Shown here one piece after another: positions 48,114 to 57,809 of a stretch of 64,000 nt of DNA (within the stretch, counting starts at the first letter, position 1; each line of letters begins with the position of its first letter). The notes under the pieces were generated by a model that saw nothing but the letters and a program-made list of their open reading frames with translations, ran no database searches and was not told where the DNA came from. This DNA comes from Pseudolysobacter antarcticus (GTDB lineage: Bacteria; Pseudomonadota; Gammaproteobacteria; Xanthomonadales; Rhodanobacteraceae), in the NCBI RefSeq assembly GCF_004168365.1, contig NZ_CP035704.1, positions 2,418,001 to 2,482,000 on the forward strand, written 5' to 3'. Both the position numbers and the translations under genes were made by a program.

Positions 48114-49850
48114 CTATTGTCGAGTTGCAGCTTCGCGTGTGGTGCCGATCCAGCCAGGACCGCGCAACACTTGTCCCGGCGTTGCGCCGGTATGTTCACC
48201 ATCGCGCAATACCTGTACGCCGTTGACGAATACATCGCTCACACCGGTGGCGTATTGCATCGGTTTGTCGAAGGTCGAACGGTCGCCAATCGTCTGGGGA
48301 TCGAACACGACAATGTCGGCATGGCAGTCAACGTCAAGACAGCCGCGCTCAGTCAGTTTCCAGTTGTGTGCAGGTAGCCCTGTGATCCGGTGGATGGCCT
48401 CTTGCAGCGACACCAACTTGCGCTCGCGCACGTAATGCCCGAGCAAACGCGAGAAATTCCCATAGGCGCGAGGGTGTGTGCTGGACTTGAGGAAAACGCC
48501 TTCAGGTGCCGAGGATTCTGCATCCGAACCAAGGCTCACCCACGGCTGTTTGAGGCCAAGCTCAACATTGTCCTCACTCATCAAGAAATAGGCCGCGCCC
48601 ACGCGCCCCTGATCTTCGATGATGAGATCAATCAGCGTTTCTTCTGGCGAGGTGCCGCGTATTGTCGCGACTTGTGCCAGCGTCTTGCCGATCAACGGTT
48701 TAAGTTTGTCGCTCCTGAAATCCACCAACAGCACGCGATCATCGGAACCGGTGAGCAGGCGGATGTTTTCCCAGTCGGCGGAGGAATCCTTCATCTCGGC
48801 GATCACGCGCTTGCGAACCGCCGGATCTTTCAGCCGCGCGATCATGGCATCCACGCCGCCCGCCTGCACCCATGGCGGCAGTCCTGCCGTCAGACCAGTG
48901 GCTCCAGCAGTGTAGGTGTACATGTTGGCGCTGGCCTTGATGCCATCTGCCCGGGCAGCGTCGATCTTCGCGATTGCTAGCGCCATTTTCGGCCAGTTTT
49001 TCTCGCCTGCCGCTTTGAGGTGATAAGACTCGACCCGCTGGCCAGTGGCGCGACCGATGGCGATATTTTCGTCCAGCGCTTCCAGAAACCGGTTGGCCTC
49101 GCTGCGCATGTGCGCGATATAGCCACCGCCAGATTCGGCGGCGGCCTGTGCCAACGCGGTCAACTCATGGGTGTCAGCGAACGTGGCTGGCGGATAGATG
49201 ATCGATGCGCCAACGCCCAGCGCGCCCTCGCGCATGGCCTGCCGCACAATGTCCTGCATGTGTGCGAGCTGCGTAGCATCGGGCTTGATATCGTCCTCGC
49301 CGAGCACATTGATACGTGCGGTGGTCGCGCCGACAAACGAGGCAACGTTCGGCGTAACGCCACGCTTTACAAGGTAGTCGAGATAACCGCCCAGCGTCGT
49401 CCATTCGATCGGATATTTAATGTCACCTTGTGCCTTGATTGCGTCGGCTTTCATCTTTGCGTTGTACGGCCCCATCGACCAGCCTTCGCCGAAAACCTCC
49501 AGGGTCACACCCTGTTTGGTGTCGCTCATGCCACGACCATCGGCGATCAGCGATTCGGTCGCCCAGCTCAGCATGTTGATGAAACCCGGCGCGACGGCAT
49601 GGCCCTTGGCATCGATCACTTTTGTGGCGATCGCATCGTTGCCACTCGACAACAGCGCGACGATGCGATCGCCGCGTACCGCAACATCGACGTGGCGCGG
49701 ATCACCTCCGCTGCCATCAAAGACAACGCCGTTGCGGATCAGCAGATCGTAATGCTCGGCAGCGTTAGTGTTGGTGCCGGTTCGCGATGTGGTTGCGCAA
49801 CCGGCAAGGGCAAGGGCAAGAACTAGTGCAGACAGATGCAAGATACGCAT
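48114..49850 (-). CDS. D-aminoacylase-like amidohydrolase lipoprotein
   Basis: A 578-residue amidohydrolase of the N-acyl-D-amino-acid deacylase group. The lipobox L-A-G-C near residue 17 implies a membrane-anchored periplasmic protein. The metal-site start reads P-G-F-I-N-M-L-S-W-A-T-E instead of the usual P-G-F-I-D-x-H-x-H, so the HxH ligands are absent, while later parts (E-V-F-G-E-G, a cysteine-free core, H-x-R-A-Y-G-x-F) follow the family. It may use fewer metals or a different substrate. Last gene of the second operon. The start at 49850 is chosen by the lipoprotein signal. Confidence 0.85.
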   Translation of the reverse strand: MRILHLSALVLALALAGCATTSRTGTNTNAAEHYDLLIRNGVVFDGSGGDPRHVDVAVRGDRIVALLSSGNDAIATKVIDAKGHAVAPGFINMLSWATESLIADGRGMSDTKQGVTLEVFGEGWSMGPYNAKMKADAIKAQGDIKYPIEWTTLGGYLDYLVKRGVTPNVASFVGATTARINVLGEDDIKPDATQLAHMQDIVRQAMREGALGVGASIIYPPATFADTHELTALAQAAAESGGGYIAHMRSEANRFLEALDENIAIGRATGQRVESYHLKAAGEKNWPKMALAIAKIDAARADGIKASANMYTYTAGATGLTAGLPPWVQAGGVDAMIARLKDPAVRKRVIAEMKDSSADWENIRLLTGSDDRVLLVDFRSDKLKPLIGKTLAQVATIRGTSPEETLIDLIIEDQGRVGAAYFLMSEDNVELGLKQPWVSLGSDAESSAPEGVFLKSSTHPRAYGNFSRLLGHYVRERKLVSLQEAIHRITGLPAHNWKLTERGCLDVDCHADIVVFDPQTIGDRSTFDKPMQYATGVSDVFVNGVQVLRDGEHTGATPGQVLRGPGWIGTTREAATRQ

Positions 49851-49861
49851 GGCTGGTTTCC

Positions 49862-51219
49862 TCAACAAAGTTGGCGCGGCTGATCAGGTTCGGCGAGTGC
49901 CGGTTCGCGAGATACCAAGCGGGTTGTCTCGACCTTTCGAATCGGGCGGTCGAGCAGCCACAAAAGCAGTGCCGCGGCGGTAGCGAGCACAGCCAGCAAG
50001 CCAAAGAATCCGGCGTGACTGGCACGGCTCCAGAGCGTGCCCACTACGCCCGCCAGCAGGCTGCCGCTGAAGGTCGCCAGAAACCATGCGGCCACCGTAG
50101 TTGCGCCGAGCCGGGGCGGTGCCAAACGAGCGAACAGACCCAATCCAGTTGGCAGAATGAAGAGCTCGCCCAGCGTGAAGATCACGAAGAAAACCACGAG
50201 CCATACCCAACTGGCGCGTTCGACCCCAGTACTCGCCGACAGAAAGGCCAGCACCAGATACGCAACCGCGACGATCAACGCACCGATCGCCATGCGGCGT
50301 GCCGGTGAACTTTCACGACCGACATCCGCGCGGCGCCGCCAGTGCATTAGTAGCAAAGGGGTCATGCCGATAACGAGGAGCGGATTGAGCGACTGGAACC
50401 AAGTCATCGGAATCGTCCAACTACCTGCATGGCGATCCACGCCCTGATCGGTCCACAAGGGAATGGTGTTGCCGATCTGTTCGTATGCCCCCGGAACACG
50501 GTTGCCGCAATGCCGACGCCAAGCAGCAGCAGCCAGATCTTCAGATCGCGGCCGCCAGCCGAATGAGTTGCCACCGGCAACGTCTTGCGTTCGCGCTCAA
50601 CTGGCAGATAGCGGCCACCGGCCAAATAAATCATCAGACCGCCGAACATCCCGATGCCAGCTGCGGCAAAACCGTAATGCCAACCGTAGATCTCGCCTAG
50701 CGTGCCGCAGATCAGTGGCGCCATGAAACCGCCGATATTCAACCCCACGTAATAGATGTTGTACGCTCGGCCGCGGCGCGGATCGTCGGCGCTGTAGAGA
50801 TCATTGATCTGGCTGGGAAGGCTGGGCAGAAACAATCCATTGCCCAACGCGATGGTTGCGAGCGCGGGATACAGCAGTGATTCAAACGCCATCATGAAAT
50901 GGCCGAGCGCCATGATGCTGCCGCCGATGATCACCGCACGACGCTTGCCGAGCCAGCGATCGGCGATCGCGCCGCCGAGAATCGGCGTGAAGTAGGCCGC
51001 TGCCGTGTAAAAGCCGTAGATGAAGGACGATTTTTCCTGTGCAAACAACAATTGCTTGGTCATGTAATAGACCAGCAGCGTACGCATGCCGTAGTAGGAG
51101 AAGAACTCCCACATGTTGGTCAGGAAAAGGACGGTGAGACCACGCGGCTGGCCGAACCAGGTCGCCTCGAATCGGCCTGAATCGAACGCGGCGGTGCACT
51201 CGGGCAGGCGCTCGTTCAC
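49862..51219 (-). pseudogene. POT-family proton-dependent peptide transporter, frameshifted
   Basis: Proton-coupled oligopeptide transporter of about 450 residues when joined. The N-terminal half has the signature F-F-S-Y-Y-G-M-R near residue 39 and G-G-A-I-A-D-R-W-L-G near residue 80. It ends out of frame after A-T-V-F-R-G. The C-terminal half (A-Y-E-Q-I-G-N-T onwards, with F-S-A/F-Q-S-L-N-P and G-E-L-F-I-L-P-T-G) continues in another frame to 49862. The shift is a missing G in a G run (plus strand C5 at 50488-50492). Its start overlaps the epimerase stop (ATGA). It would import di- and tripeptides. Confidence 0.9.
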
Positions 51220-52247
51220 TCGCTTTGCACCGCTGCCTGCGCCGCACCCCAGACTGCTTCGGGACAGTCGACGCGACCATCCGAATATTGCACACCAGGG
51301 ATTCGATCCTGTTTGAGAAACAGCGGTCCATCCAGATCAACGATGTCGCACAACTGCCCCAGCACGAATGCTGGTGCGGCAGCCCAACTGCTGCCGGCCA
51401 TGTTGCCGACCATCACCTGCAGGCCAAGTTCGCGCGCCTTGGCTGCAATCAGCAAGCCTTCAGTGAGGCCTCCACATTTATCGAGTTTGATGTTGACCAC
51501 ATCGAAACGGCCCGGTAATGCATCGATCTCGCCTAGGCTTAACGCACTCTCGTCGGCCGCAATGGGGATCAGATGCTCGATGCCGTCGAGCTCGGCTTCG
51601 CAACCGCGGCGACAGGGTTGCTCCAGCAATGAAACTCCGGCGTTCCGCAGCGCGATCATCAACGGGGCAAAACCATCGCGGCTATAACCCTGATTGGCGT
51701 CGACTGCCAGCCAGACGTCGGGGCGCGCCGCGCGCACGGCCTGCACGCGTGCAATATCCAGGGCGAGCTCACCAGTCAACTTGAGTTTGATCGCACGCGC
51801 CTGAGCCCACGCACGCGCGCCGTGGGCCATCACATCGGGTTCGTCCGCGCCGACAGTAAACGTGGTCAGTAGGGAGTGAGGCAACGACACGCCTGCGAGC
51901 TTCCATACGGGCTCACTCGCACGACGCGATTCCAGTTCCCACAGCGCACAATCCAGCGCGTTGCGCGCGCCGCCGGGTGGCAGCAGTTCACGCAAGCTGT
52001 CACGACTCAATCCAGATTCAATGGTCGCACGTAACCCCTCGATCGTAGCCAGCATGCTGTCCGGATTGTCATCCAGATAATAAACGCCAGCTGCTTCACC
52101 ACGTCCTTCAAATTCACCATCGGACAAGGTAACTACAGTCGCAGGCATCGCTTTGAACACATAACCGGAAATGCGAAATGGTGACGTGAACTCCAGCGGT
52201 TCGTTACGCACTTTCATGGTGAGACGAGGCGAGGATTGCGGACTCAT
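51216..52247 (-). CDS. dgcA: Dipeptide epimerase / DgcA-like enolase-superfamily enzyme
   Basis: A 343-residue member of the muconate-lactonising enzyme subgroup. The catalytic K-L-K motif is near residue 160, the metal ligands are in V-D-A-N-Q-G-Y, L-E-Q-P and A-D-E-S-A, and the second catalytic Lys is in N-I-K-L-D-K-C-G-G near residue 260. This is the layout of L-Ala-D/L-Glu epimerases and DgcA. With DgcN in the sister operon, it may epimerise N-acetyl-D-Glu or murein dipeptides. The ATG at 52247 has a CGGAG ribosome binding site; translationally coupled to the POT gene. Confidence 0.9.
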   Translation of the reverse strand: MSPQSSPRLTMKVRNEPLEFTSPFRISGYVFKAMPATVVTLSDGEFEGRGEAAGVYYLDDNPDSMLATIEGLRATIESGLSRDSLRELLPPGGARNALDCALWELESRRASEPVWKLAGVSLPHSLLTTFTVGADEPDVMAHGARAWAQARAIKLKLTGELALDIARVQAVRAARPDVWLAVDANQGYSRDGFAPLMIALRNAGVSLLEQPCRRGCEAELDGIEHLIPIAADESALSLGEIDALPGRFDVVNIKLDKCGGLTEGLLIAAKARELGLQVMVGNMAGSSWAAAPAFVLGQLCDIVDLDGPLFLKQDRIPGVQYSDGRVDCPEAVWGAAQAAVQSE

Positions 52248-52308
52248 GGACGCTCCGGTTGACAAGGATTGAATACAGCAAGCACGCAAGGATCGACGCG
52301 CTGCGCTG

Positions 52309-54321
52309 TCAGTAGCTGGCGCTGTAACCCATCATGTGGAAAGCCAGCCCCACCCAGAGAATGCAGACCAACGACAGCACGAGCACGACGGCCCATAGCT
52401 TCGCCGTCCACACGCGCTCGCTGCGCAAGACCATCGCCGCATTCCAGACAGAAACGAGCGCGCCAATCGGGAACAAAAACAGTGCCATTAGGCGCAACAA
52501 ATGCACTAGCCAGTCGGTGCTCGCAGTCAACAAATTGAAATTGCTCAAGAAAGTGACGACGGTTCCCGCGTATGCCAACACCGTCGCCAGCACTACCAGC
52601 GCAGTGACCCGGATTACCCGATGGGCGGAGGCGTCAGCGCCGACGAGTGCGTAAGGCAACTTGTAGCGCCGACGCACTAAAGCCGAAATCGGCCAAGCGA
52701 GCACGGTCAATAACAAGGCGCCCAATGCCAGTATCAGCGACGTCTTGAGCCACGCCGCAGACCGCCACCAAGGCACCGGTTCCCACAGCATGAACGGAGA
52801 AATCCATTCGGCGCTGTAACGCTGTACTTTGCCGTCCACGACTTTCGCTGCGAGTCGATCATTGCCGTTGATATCACGCCACACATACGGCGCAATCTCC
52901 TGCCACTTGATCGGATCGCCACTCAAATCGGTAAGCGATGGCACAATGATCGAGCCCTTGCCGTCGGCCAAGACCTTGCTCTGATCAGTGAACAGATTGA
53001 GCACTGATATGAACGTATCATCAGCACGTCGGCTGCCTTCGTACGTCCCTTCCATCTGCTGAGCGTGCAGTTTTGCCGTAGCCGGGTCGACCTTGCCATC
53101 GGCCAGTTTCGGACCGGGCAGATAACGGTTGGCGAACGTATTGAACAGGTCAACGCGGATCTTGCCGGCAACGCCCTCCTTGCCCGGACTGTTGAACGAA
53201 ACGAACAGGCCAACGCCGTCGTCCAGGAACAGATAAAGATCGGAATGGAAAGCCTGCAAGTCGCCTGCATGTGCAATCACGCGACGACCATTGGTGTTGG
53301 CCTCGTAGAAGCCCAGCACCATCCGATGTAGCGGCGGAAGAATGTCGAGCGCTGTGCTGTGCATTTCCTTGGCGGTGGCCTCGCTGAGGATGCGATGGTC
53401 GCCGAACGCGCCATTTTGCAGGTGGGCAATCATGAACCGACCCATGTCCGCACCCGATGCGGTGGCGCTGCCCGCGGGCGCCGGATTGACGATTTCAAAG
53501 CCGACCGGCGTGTCCTTGCCCGGCACATAGCCTTCCGACAGATCGGGCAACAACGCCTTGGGCACCGGCTGACGAAAACTGGCGTGAACCATGCCCAGCG
53601 GCGCGAAGATGTGCTGGTCGATATAGTCGTCGTACGACTCGCCCGACACGCGCTGCACGATGTAACCGGCCAGCGAAGTCGCGTAGTTGGAATACGACGG
53701 CGTGGTACCCGGCGCGAAGATCCGTGTGGGCACGGTCTTCACGTACTCTTCCAACGTCGTTGCATCCTTTGGCAGCGTGGTGATCAGGCCATGCGCATGT
53801 TCCTCAATTCCGCTGGTGTGAGTCATGATGTTGCGCAGGGTGATCGGCTTGCCCTCGTAGGGTGGAATCTTGAAGTCGAGGTATTGGTTGACGTCTGCAT
53901 CCAGATCGAGCTTGTGCGCCTCGACCAGTTGCATCACTGCGGTCCAGGTGAACAGCTTGGAGATCGAACCGGGACGGAACAGCGTGGTCTGGGCGTCGAC
54001 CGGCTTGTGCGTCGCGAGGTCGGCATAGCCATAGCCCTTTTCCAGCAGCGGCTTGCCATCTTTCACCACGACCACAACCGCACCGGGGATGTTAGCGCGA
54101 GCGAGTGCGTAGGAAATGTATCCGTCCAGCCATGCCTCCAGATCGGGGCGATTCAGCGCTGGATGGTCGGCATCATTTGCGGTTGACAGCTCCAGCGAGG
54201 GAGTGACAGCCACCGCGGACGACGCCGAAACGGCCGGTGGCGTAACCGACTGTGCGAGGCATGCAAGCGGCAAGCAGATAAGTGTCGCGAGTATGCTGGC
54301 CAAAACGAATGTCGGACGCAT
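52309..54321 (-). CDS. Exported serine hydrolase with C-terminal membrane domain
   Basis: A 670-residue enzyme: signal peptide (about residues 1-23), beta-lactamase-type domain with S-I-S-K near residue 117, H-T-S-G near residue 168 and Y-S-N-Y near residue 205. A middle beta region is followed by four or so transmembrane helices (about residues 535-665). It would thus be a periplasmic D-amino-acid-directed peptidase or esterase anchored in the inner membrane. First gene of the second operon, starting about 90 bases downstream of the shared promoter element. Confidence 0.87.
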   Translation of the reverse strand: MRPTFVLASILATLICLPLACLAQSVTPPAVSASSAVAVTPSLELSTANDADHPALNRPDLEAWLDGYISYALARANIPGAVVVVVKDGKPLLEKGYGYADLATHKPVDAQTTLFRPGSISKLFTWTAVMQLVEAHKLDLDADVNQYLDFKIPPYEGKPITLRNIMTHTSGIEEHAHGLITTLPKDATTLEEYVKTVPTRIFAPGTTPSYSNYATSLAGYIVQRVSGESYDDYIDQHIFAPLGMVHASFRQPVPKALLPDLSEGYVPGKDTPVGFEIVNPAPAGSATASGADMGRFMIAHLQNGAFGDHRILSEATAKEMHSTALDILPPLHRMVLGFYEANTNGRRVIAHAGDLQAFHSDLYLFLDDGVGLFVSFNSPGKEGVAGKIRVDLFNTFANRYLPGPKLADGKVDPATAKLHAQQMEGTYEGSRRADDTFISVLNLFTDQSKVLADGKGSIIVPSLTDLSGDPIKWQEIAPYVWRDINGNDRLAAKVVDGKVQRYSAEWISPFMLWEPVPWWRSAAWLKTSLILALGALLLTVLAWPISALVRRRYKLPYALVGADASAHRVIRVTALVVLATVLAYAGTVVTFLSNFNLLTASTDWLVHLLRLMALFLFPIGALVSVWNAAMVLRSERVWTAKLWAVVLVLSLVCILWVGLAFHMMGYSASY

Positions 54322-54404
54322 CAGATATCTCCTTCAGTAAGTGCATTGGCAATGAAGGGCGCTGGCGCATGAGCGCGATCCAGACCGACACTGTCCTATT
54401 TCGC

Positions 54405-54438
54405 AATAATGAACCTGATTAGAGAATTGTCAACCCGC
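54405..54438 (-). promoter_or_regulatory. Promoter and shared element of the serine hydrolase-epimerase operon
   Basis: On the minus strand TTGACA (54433-54428), a 17-base spacer and ATTATT (54410-54405). TTGACA-ATTCTCTAATCAGG repeats the element at 48074-48093 with one difference, and the GCGG just before -35 is also similar. It lies in the divergent region shared with the XRE-cupin gene, consistent with control by that protein. Confidence 0.78.
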
Positions 54439-54530
54439 TGGTCAATTTCCAATGAAACCGCGATCATGGGGCCAAGCTTGCTTGCTAGTCGCGCGAGACT
54501 GCCTCAGCCTTGATGGAGTACCTGACGAAA

Positions 54531-55253
54531 ATGCCAACACAACATCCTACGATCGGAGGCCTGCTGCGCAGCTTGCGCGCGCGCCATGGCTGGACACTCA
54601 AGGAGATGAGCGAGCGCTGCGGAATTCCGCTATCCACTTTGTCGAAGGTAGAGCACGATCGCCTGACATTGACCTATGACAAGCTGCTACAGCTCAGTCA
54701 GAGGTTGAATATTCCGATGTCGGAGCTGTTTACCCAGCAGGGCACGGGGGCGGAACCCGCAGTAACCGCGCGTCGCAGTATTGGTCGTATCGAGGATGCA
54801 ATCCGCGTCAACACGCCCAATTACGACTATTACTACATGTGTCCGGAATTGCGACGCAAGCGAATGATCCCGGTGCTCACGCGCGTACGAGCCAAGAGCC
54901 TCGACGAGTTTGGTGCGCTGGTTCGCCATTCGGGCGAGGAGTATATCTACGTAATCGAAGGCAGCGTCGCGGTGCATACAGAGTTTTACGACACGATCGT
55001 GCTCCAGGCCGGCGAGTCTGTATACATCGACTCGAACATGGGCCACGCCTATGTAGCTGGCGACGGATGCGAGCAAGCCCTGTTGCTGGGCGTGTGTTCC
55101 AGCGCTGCCGACGACCAACTAATGGAATCGCTGCTTACTCTTCATGGCGATGACGCGGACGTGCATAAAAAGATCGGCAATAGTGGTAAGCGCGCTCTCG
55201 CTCAGGTCGCAACGAAGAGCGCTCTACGAGTGACCCGATCCTCTAGACGTTGA
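54531..55253 (+). CDS. XRE-cupin transcriptional regulator
   Basis: A 240-residue regulator. The N-terminal lambda-repressor-type helix-turn-helix (about residues 10-65: T-L-K-E-M-S-E-R-C-G-I-P-L-S-T-L-S-K-V) is joined to a C-terminal cupin (about residues 125-200, with H-S-G-E-E-Y and G-E-S-V-Y-I-D-S-N). Such proteins often sense small catabolic substrates. It is divergent from the serine hydrolase operon and the only regulator in the D-peptide locus, so it is the likely controller of both operons. ATGs at 54513 and 54531 are both possible; GGAG upstream of the second favours it weakly. Confidence 0.9.
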   Translation: MPTQHPTIGGLLRSLRARHGWTLKEMSERCGIPLSTLSKVEHDRLTLTYDKLLQLSQRLNIPMSELFTQQGTGAEPAVTARRSIGRIEDAIRVNTPNYDYYYMCPELRRKRMIPVLTRVRAKSLDEFGALVRHSGEEYIYVIEGSVAVHTEFYDTIVLQAGESVYIDSNMGHAYVAGDGCEQALLLGVCSSAADDQLMESLLTLHGDDADVHKKIGNSGKRALAQVATKSALRVTRSSRR

Positions 55254-55559
55254 GATACTCGAGCTAGCGCGGCCTCTGTACAGGGTGACGCTGCGTTTTA
55301 GTCCATATCGAGGGTTGGTCGGGATTCTGGAAATTTTCGCAGAAAGTGACGTAACTATCTGAAGTGTAAAATATATATTGCAGTGCTTTTTGCGGTTAGC
55401 GAGACTTGAGGGTCAGCGAAAGCTGCCATCGGAACCGCTATCTGTCGATTTCCGTCGAACATTGAGCTGGAATTTTCATTGAATGCCCGAGCCAGAGAAT
55501 CTGGATGCCCTCTGGGGCTGGATGCAATTTTGTGGCTTAAAGTTCCGCGAAAATCGCTG
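55254..55559. other. Intergenic stretch, no gene recognised
   Basis: About 300 bases after the regulator, more AT-rich around 55350-55390. No gene or clear regulatory structure seen. Confidence 0.5.
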
Positions 55560-55795
55560 TCAAAATTGGCTCACTCCAACCCGAAAATCAACACTCTGCC
55601 TGAGCGACAGCAAAATTGCTTCCGGTGTCAGCGCATTCCACGTCAGCGAGGCGAAGGCTTTTTGCAGGGCGCGCGCTCCCGGGCGCCGGAGTTGGAACTC
55701 AGTATCCACCTTGAGCGGTGCTGAAGCGAGGTCGTCTCGGGTTTTCTTGAGTCGTTCCTGAACAAAACGCCAGGCCTGGCGACTGCCGTTCGAGG
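55560..55795 (-). pseudogene. Unrecognised C-terminal gene fragment
   Basis: A minus-strand frame of about 78 codons without a start, containing A-W-R-F-V-Q-E-R-L-K-K-T-R-D-D-L and ending R-V-G-V-S-Q-F. It looks coding in composition but I do not recognise the family. It abuts the IstB relic, so it may be a gene cut by an old insertion. Confidence 0.35.
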
Positions 55796-55927
55796 ATAAC
55801 CGCGCTGCTGGATCGGCTCACTCACCGTTGCCATATCCTGGAAACGGGCAACGACAGCTACCGCTTCAAGACCAGCTCAGCAAACTACAAAAAGGAAATG
55901 AGAACCAGAAAATCCAATCAACCCTGA
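55796..55927 (+). pseudogene. istB: C-terminal relic of IS21-family IstB ATPase
   Basis: The frame T-A-L-L-D-R-L-T-H-R-C-H-I-L-E-T-G-N-D-S, then Y-R-F-K, is the typical end of IstB, the AAA+ helper of IS21-family transposition. Only about 43 residues remain, without ATPase motifs. The following 55928-56167 stretch holds the leader of the Gly-rich gene and nothing else recognisable. Confidence 0.7.
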
Positions 55928-56167
55928 AGATTACTGCACCATTTTAATATAGGGGTTTAGAAATAGTGTTTTCAGCATGACGCACTAAAAAATACGCTAG
56001 CTTGCACCACCTGGGTGTCCGAACTAACCGAATTTGTCGCGACTGATGCACTGAAGGTTCACGCAAATATGTGTCCAGAGGACGTATCCCTAGCGGGGTA
56101 GAACCCCCTTGAGGATTGGCCCCGACAGAGTATGCTGCGAGCAGACGCTTACGGAGCAAAGGCGGCG

Positions 56168-57790
56168 ATGTTAAGGATGCGAGTCACGTGGTGCTACGTG
56201 GCGACACTGGGCGTGTTGGCCGCTTTTGCGCGCCCGGTGTTTGCTGACGACTTTATCTTCGGCGACGGCTTCGACGGCCCTGCTCTAGCAGCGTCTTATT
56301 TCGTCAGCCCACAGGGGTTGGATTCCAACCCGGGAACCATGGATCTTCCCTTCCTGACAGTCACTCGGGGGATTTCGGCCGCTGCGATCGATTCGACGCG
56401 ACGGAACGTCTTGGTTGCCGACGGGATTTACGATGAGAGCGTCTCGCTCAGCGGCGGTGTGAATCTCTACGGAGGATACCAACCCGGCAATTGGGAGCGC
56501 ACGGGCACTGCCACGGTTATCGACGGTGTTGCGTCCAATGGCAGCCACGACAGCGCAATGGTGGCCGTCAATATCACCTCGGCAACGACGTTCGATGGTT
56601 TCGTTGTCTACGGATCGTCGAATAGCAAGAGCGGCGGCAATTCGTACGCGATCTATGTTGCGGGCTCAAACAGCAATCTGCACATCACTGACAACGCGAT
56701 CTTCGCTGGTCACGGCGGACGTGGTTATTCCGGAGCTGTTGGCCTGAACGGTACCCCCGGCGTCAACGGAGGCAGCTATTCTACGGCGCTCGACGCATTT
56801 ACAGCGACCAGCACGGGCGTGTGCAACAGCAGCAACAATCGTCCAGCCGGCGGCGCGGGCGTACTTACCTGCCCCGGCGCCGGCGTTGTCTCTGGCGGCA
56901 ATGGCGGCGGCAACAATTGCACTCCCGTGCTCTCCACACAAAACAGCACCGCGACGTCGCCGGCGTCCGCGGGAATCGCTGCCGGTGGCGCTGGCGGCGG
57001 TTCCGCCGGGGTCGCTGGCATTCGCGGCTACGATGGCCAACTTGACCAATCGGTCACCTGCTTCCTGCCGAGTAGTGGCGGCAATTCGCTGCCGCTCGCC
57101 GGCAGCAACGGAACTGCCGGCGGTTTGGGGGCGGATGCGCCGGGCAGCGCTGGCTGCACGTTGGCAGCAGGGTCGGTCTCTGGCGGCGACTGGACGAACG
57201 GTTCGACGCCCGACGGAATCGCGGCATCGGCGGGAGGCGGTGGTGGCGGTGGCGCGGCGGGAGGTGGCGCGTCGTGCACAGGGAGCGGCTGCAAGGACCT
57301 GCTCGGCGGTCATGGCGGCGGCGGCGGTTCGGGCGGCTGTGCCGGCGCAGGCGGTCACGCCGCCGGCGGCGGTGGCGGCGCGTTCGGAATATTCATTTTG
57401 GGGACACCCGGCAGCATTCCTGTTGTCACGGGAAATACGGTGTTTCTCGGCGATGGCGGCGACGGTGGCAACGGCGGTGCCGGCGGAACCGGCGGGCTCG
57501 GGGGCAGTGGTACCCAAGGCGGCCAGAGTGGCCCATCGTTCTGCGCCGGCGCGGGAGGACGCGGCGGCAACGGCGGGCGCGGCGGCAGCGGTTCGGGCGG
57601 TGGCGGCGGCTGTGGTGGCACCAGCGTCGGTATCTACACCTCGGGCATCGGGACGCCGAGTTATTGCACCGCCGCCAGTAACACGCTCGTGGGTGGCTTC
57701 GGCGGGGTCAACGGCACGGGTGGAGTGTCGCTGGTGAATGCCGGAGGTTCCGGAGCGGCGGGCGCCATGGCGCACTGCTCGTTCAACTGA
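56168..57790 (+). CDS. Secreted Gly-rich protein (first of a tandem pair)
   Basis: A 540-residue exported protein. The signal peptide ends about residue 26 (V-F-A), and the mature protein begins D-D-F-I-F-G-D-G-F-D-G. A DUF1565-like segment follows (Y-F-V-S-P-Q-G-L-D-S-N-P-G-T, later D-G-I-Y-D-E-S-V and N-L-Y-G-G-Y), then about 350 residues dominated by Gly with Ala, Ser and Asn, resembling PE_PGRS or collagen-like low-complexity proteins. Regular cysteines (for example S-C-T-G-S-G-C) may form disulphides. Likely a surface or matrix protein. The next gene is a paralogue. Confidence 0.82.
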   Translation: MLRMRVTWCYVATLGVLAAFARPVFADDFIFGDGFDGPALAASYFVSPQGLDSNPGTMDLPFLTVTRGISAAAIDSTRRNVLVADGIYDESVSLSGGVNLYGGYQPGNWERTGTATVIDGVASNGSHDSAMVAVNITSATTFDGFVVYGSSNSKSGGNSYAIYVAGSNSNLHITDNAIFAGHGGRGYSGAVGLNGTPGVNGGSYSTALDAFTATSTGVCNSSNNRPAGGAGVLTCPGAGVVSGGNGGGNNCTPVLSTQNSTATSPASAGIAAGGAGGGSAGVAGIRGYDGQLDQSVTCFLPSSGGNSLPLAGSNGTAGGLGADAPGSAGCTLAAGSVSGGDWTNGSTPDGIAASAGGGGGGGAAGGGASCTGSGCKDLLGGHGGGGGSGGCAGAGGHAAGGGGGAFGIFILGTPGSIPVVTGNTVFLGDGGDGGNGGAGGTGGLGGSGTQGGQSGPSFCAGAGGRGGNGGRGGSGSGGGGGCGGTSVGIYTSGIGTPSYCTAASNTLVGGFGGVNGTGGVSLVNAGGSGAAGAMAHCSFN

Positions 57791-57809
57791 CCGATTCGCG
57801 AGGGCGCAC

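Noticed and set aside
57028-57294. Pro-rich minus-strand frames opposite the Gly-rich genes
   Set aside because: Gly codons read as Pro on the opposite strand; a composition artefact.
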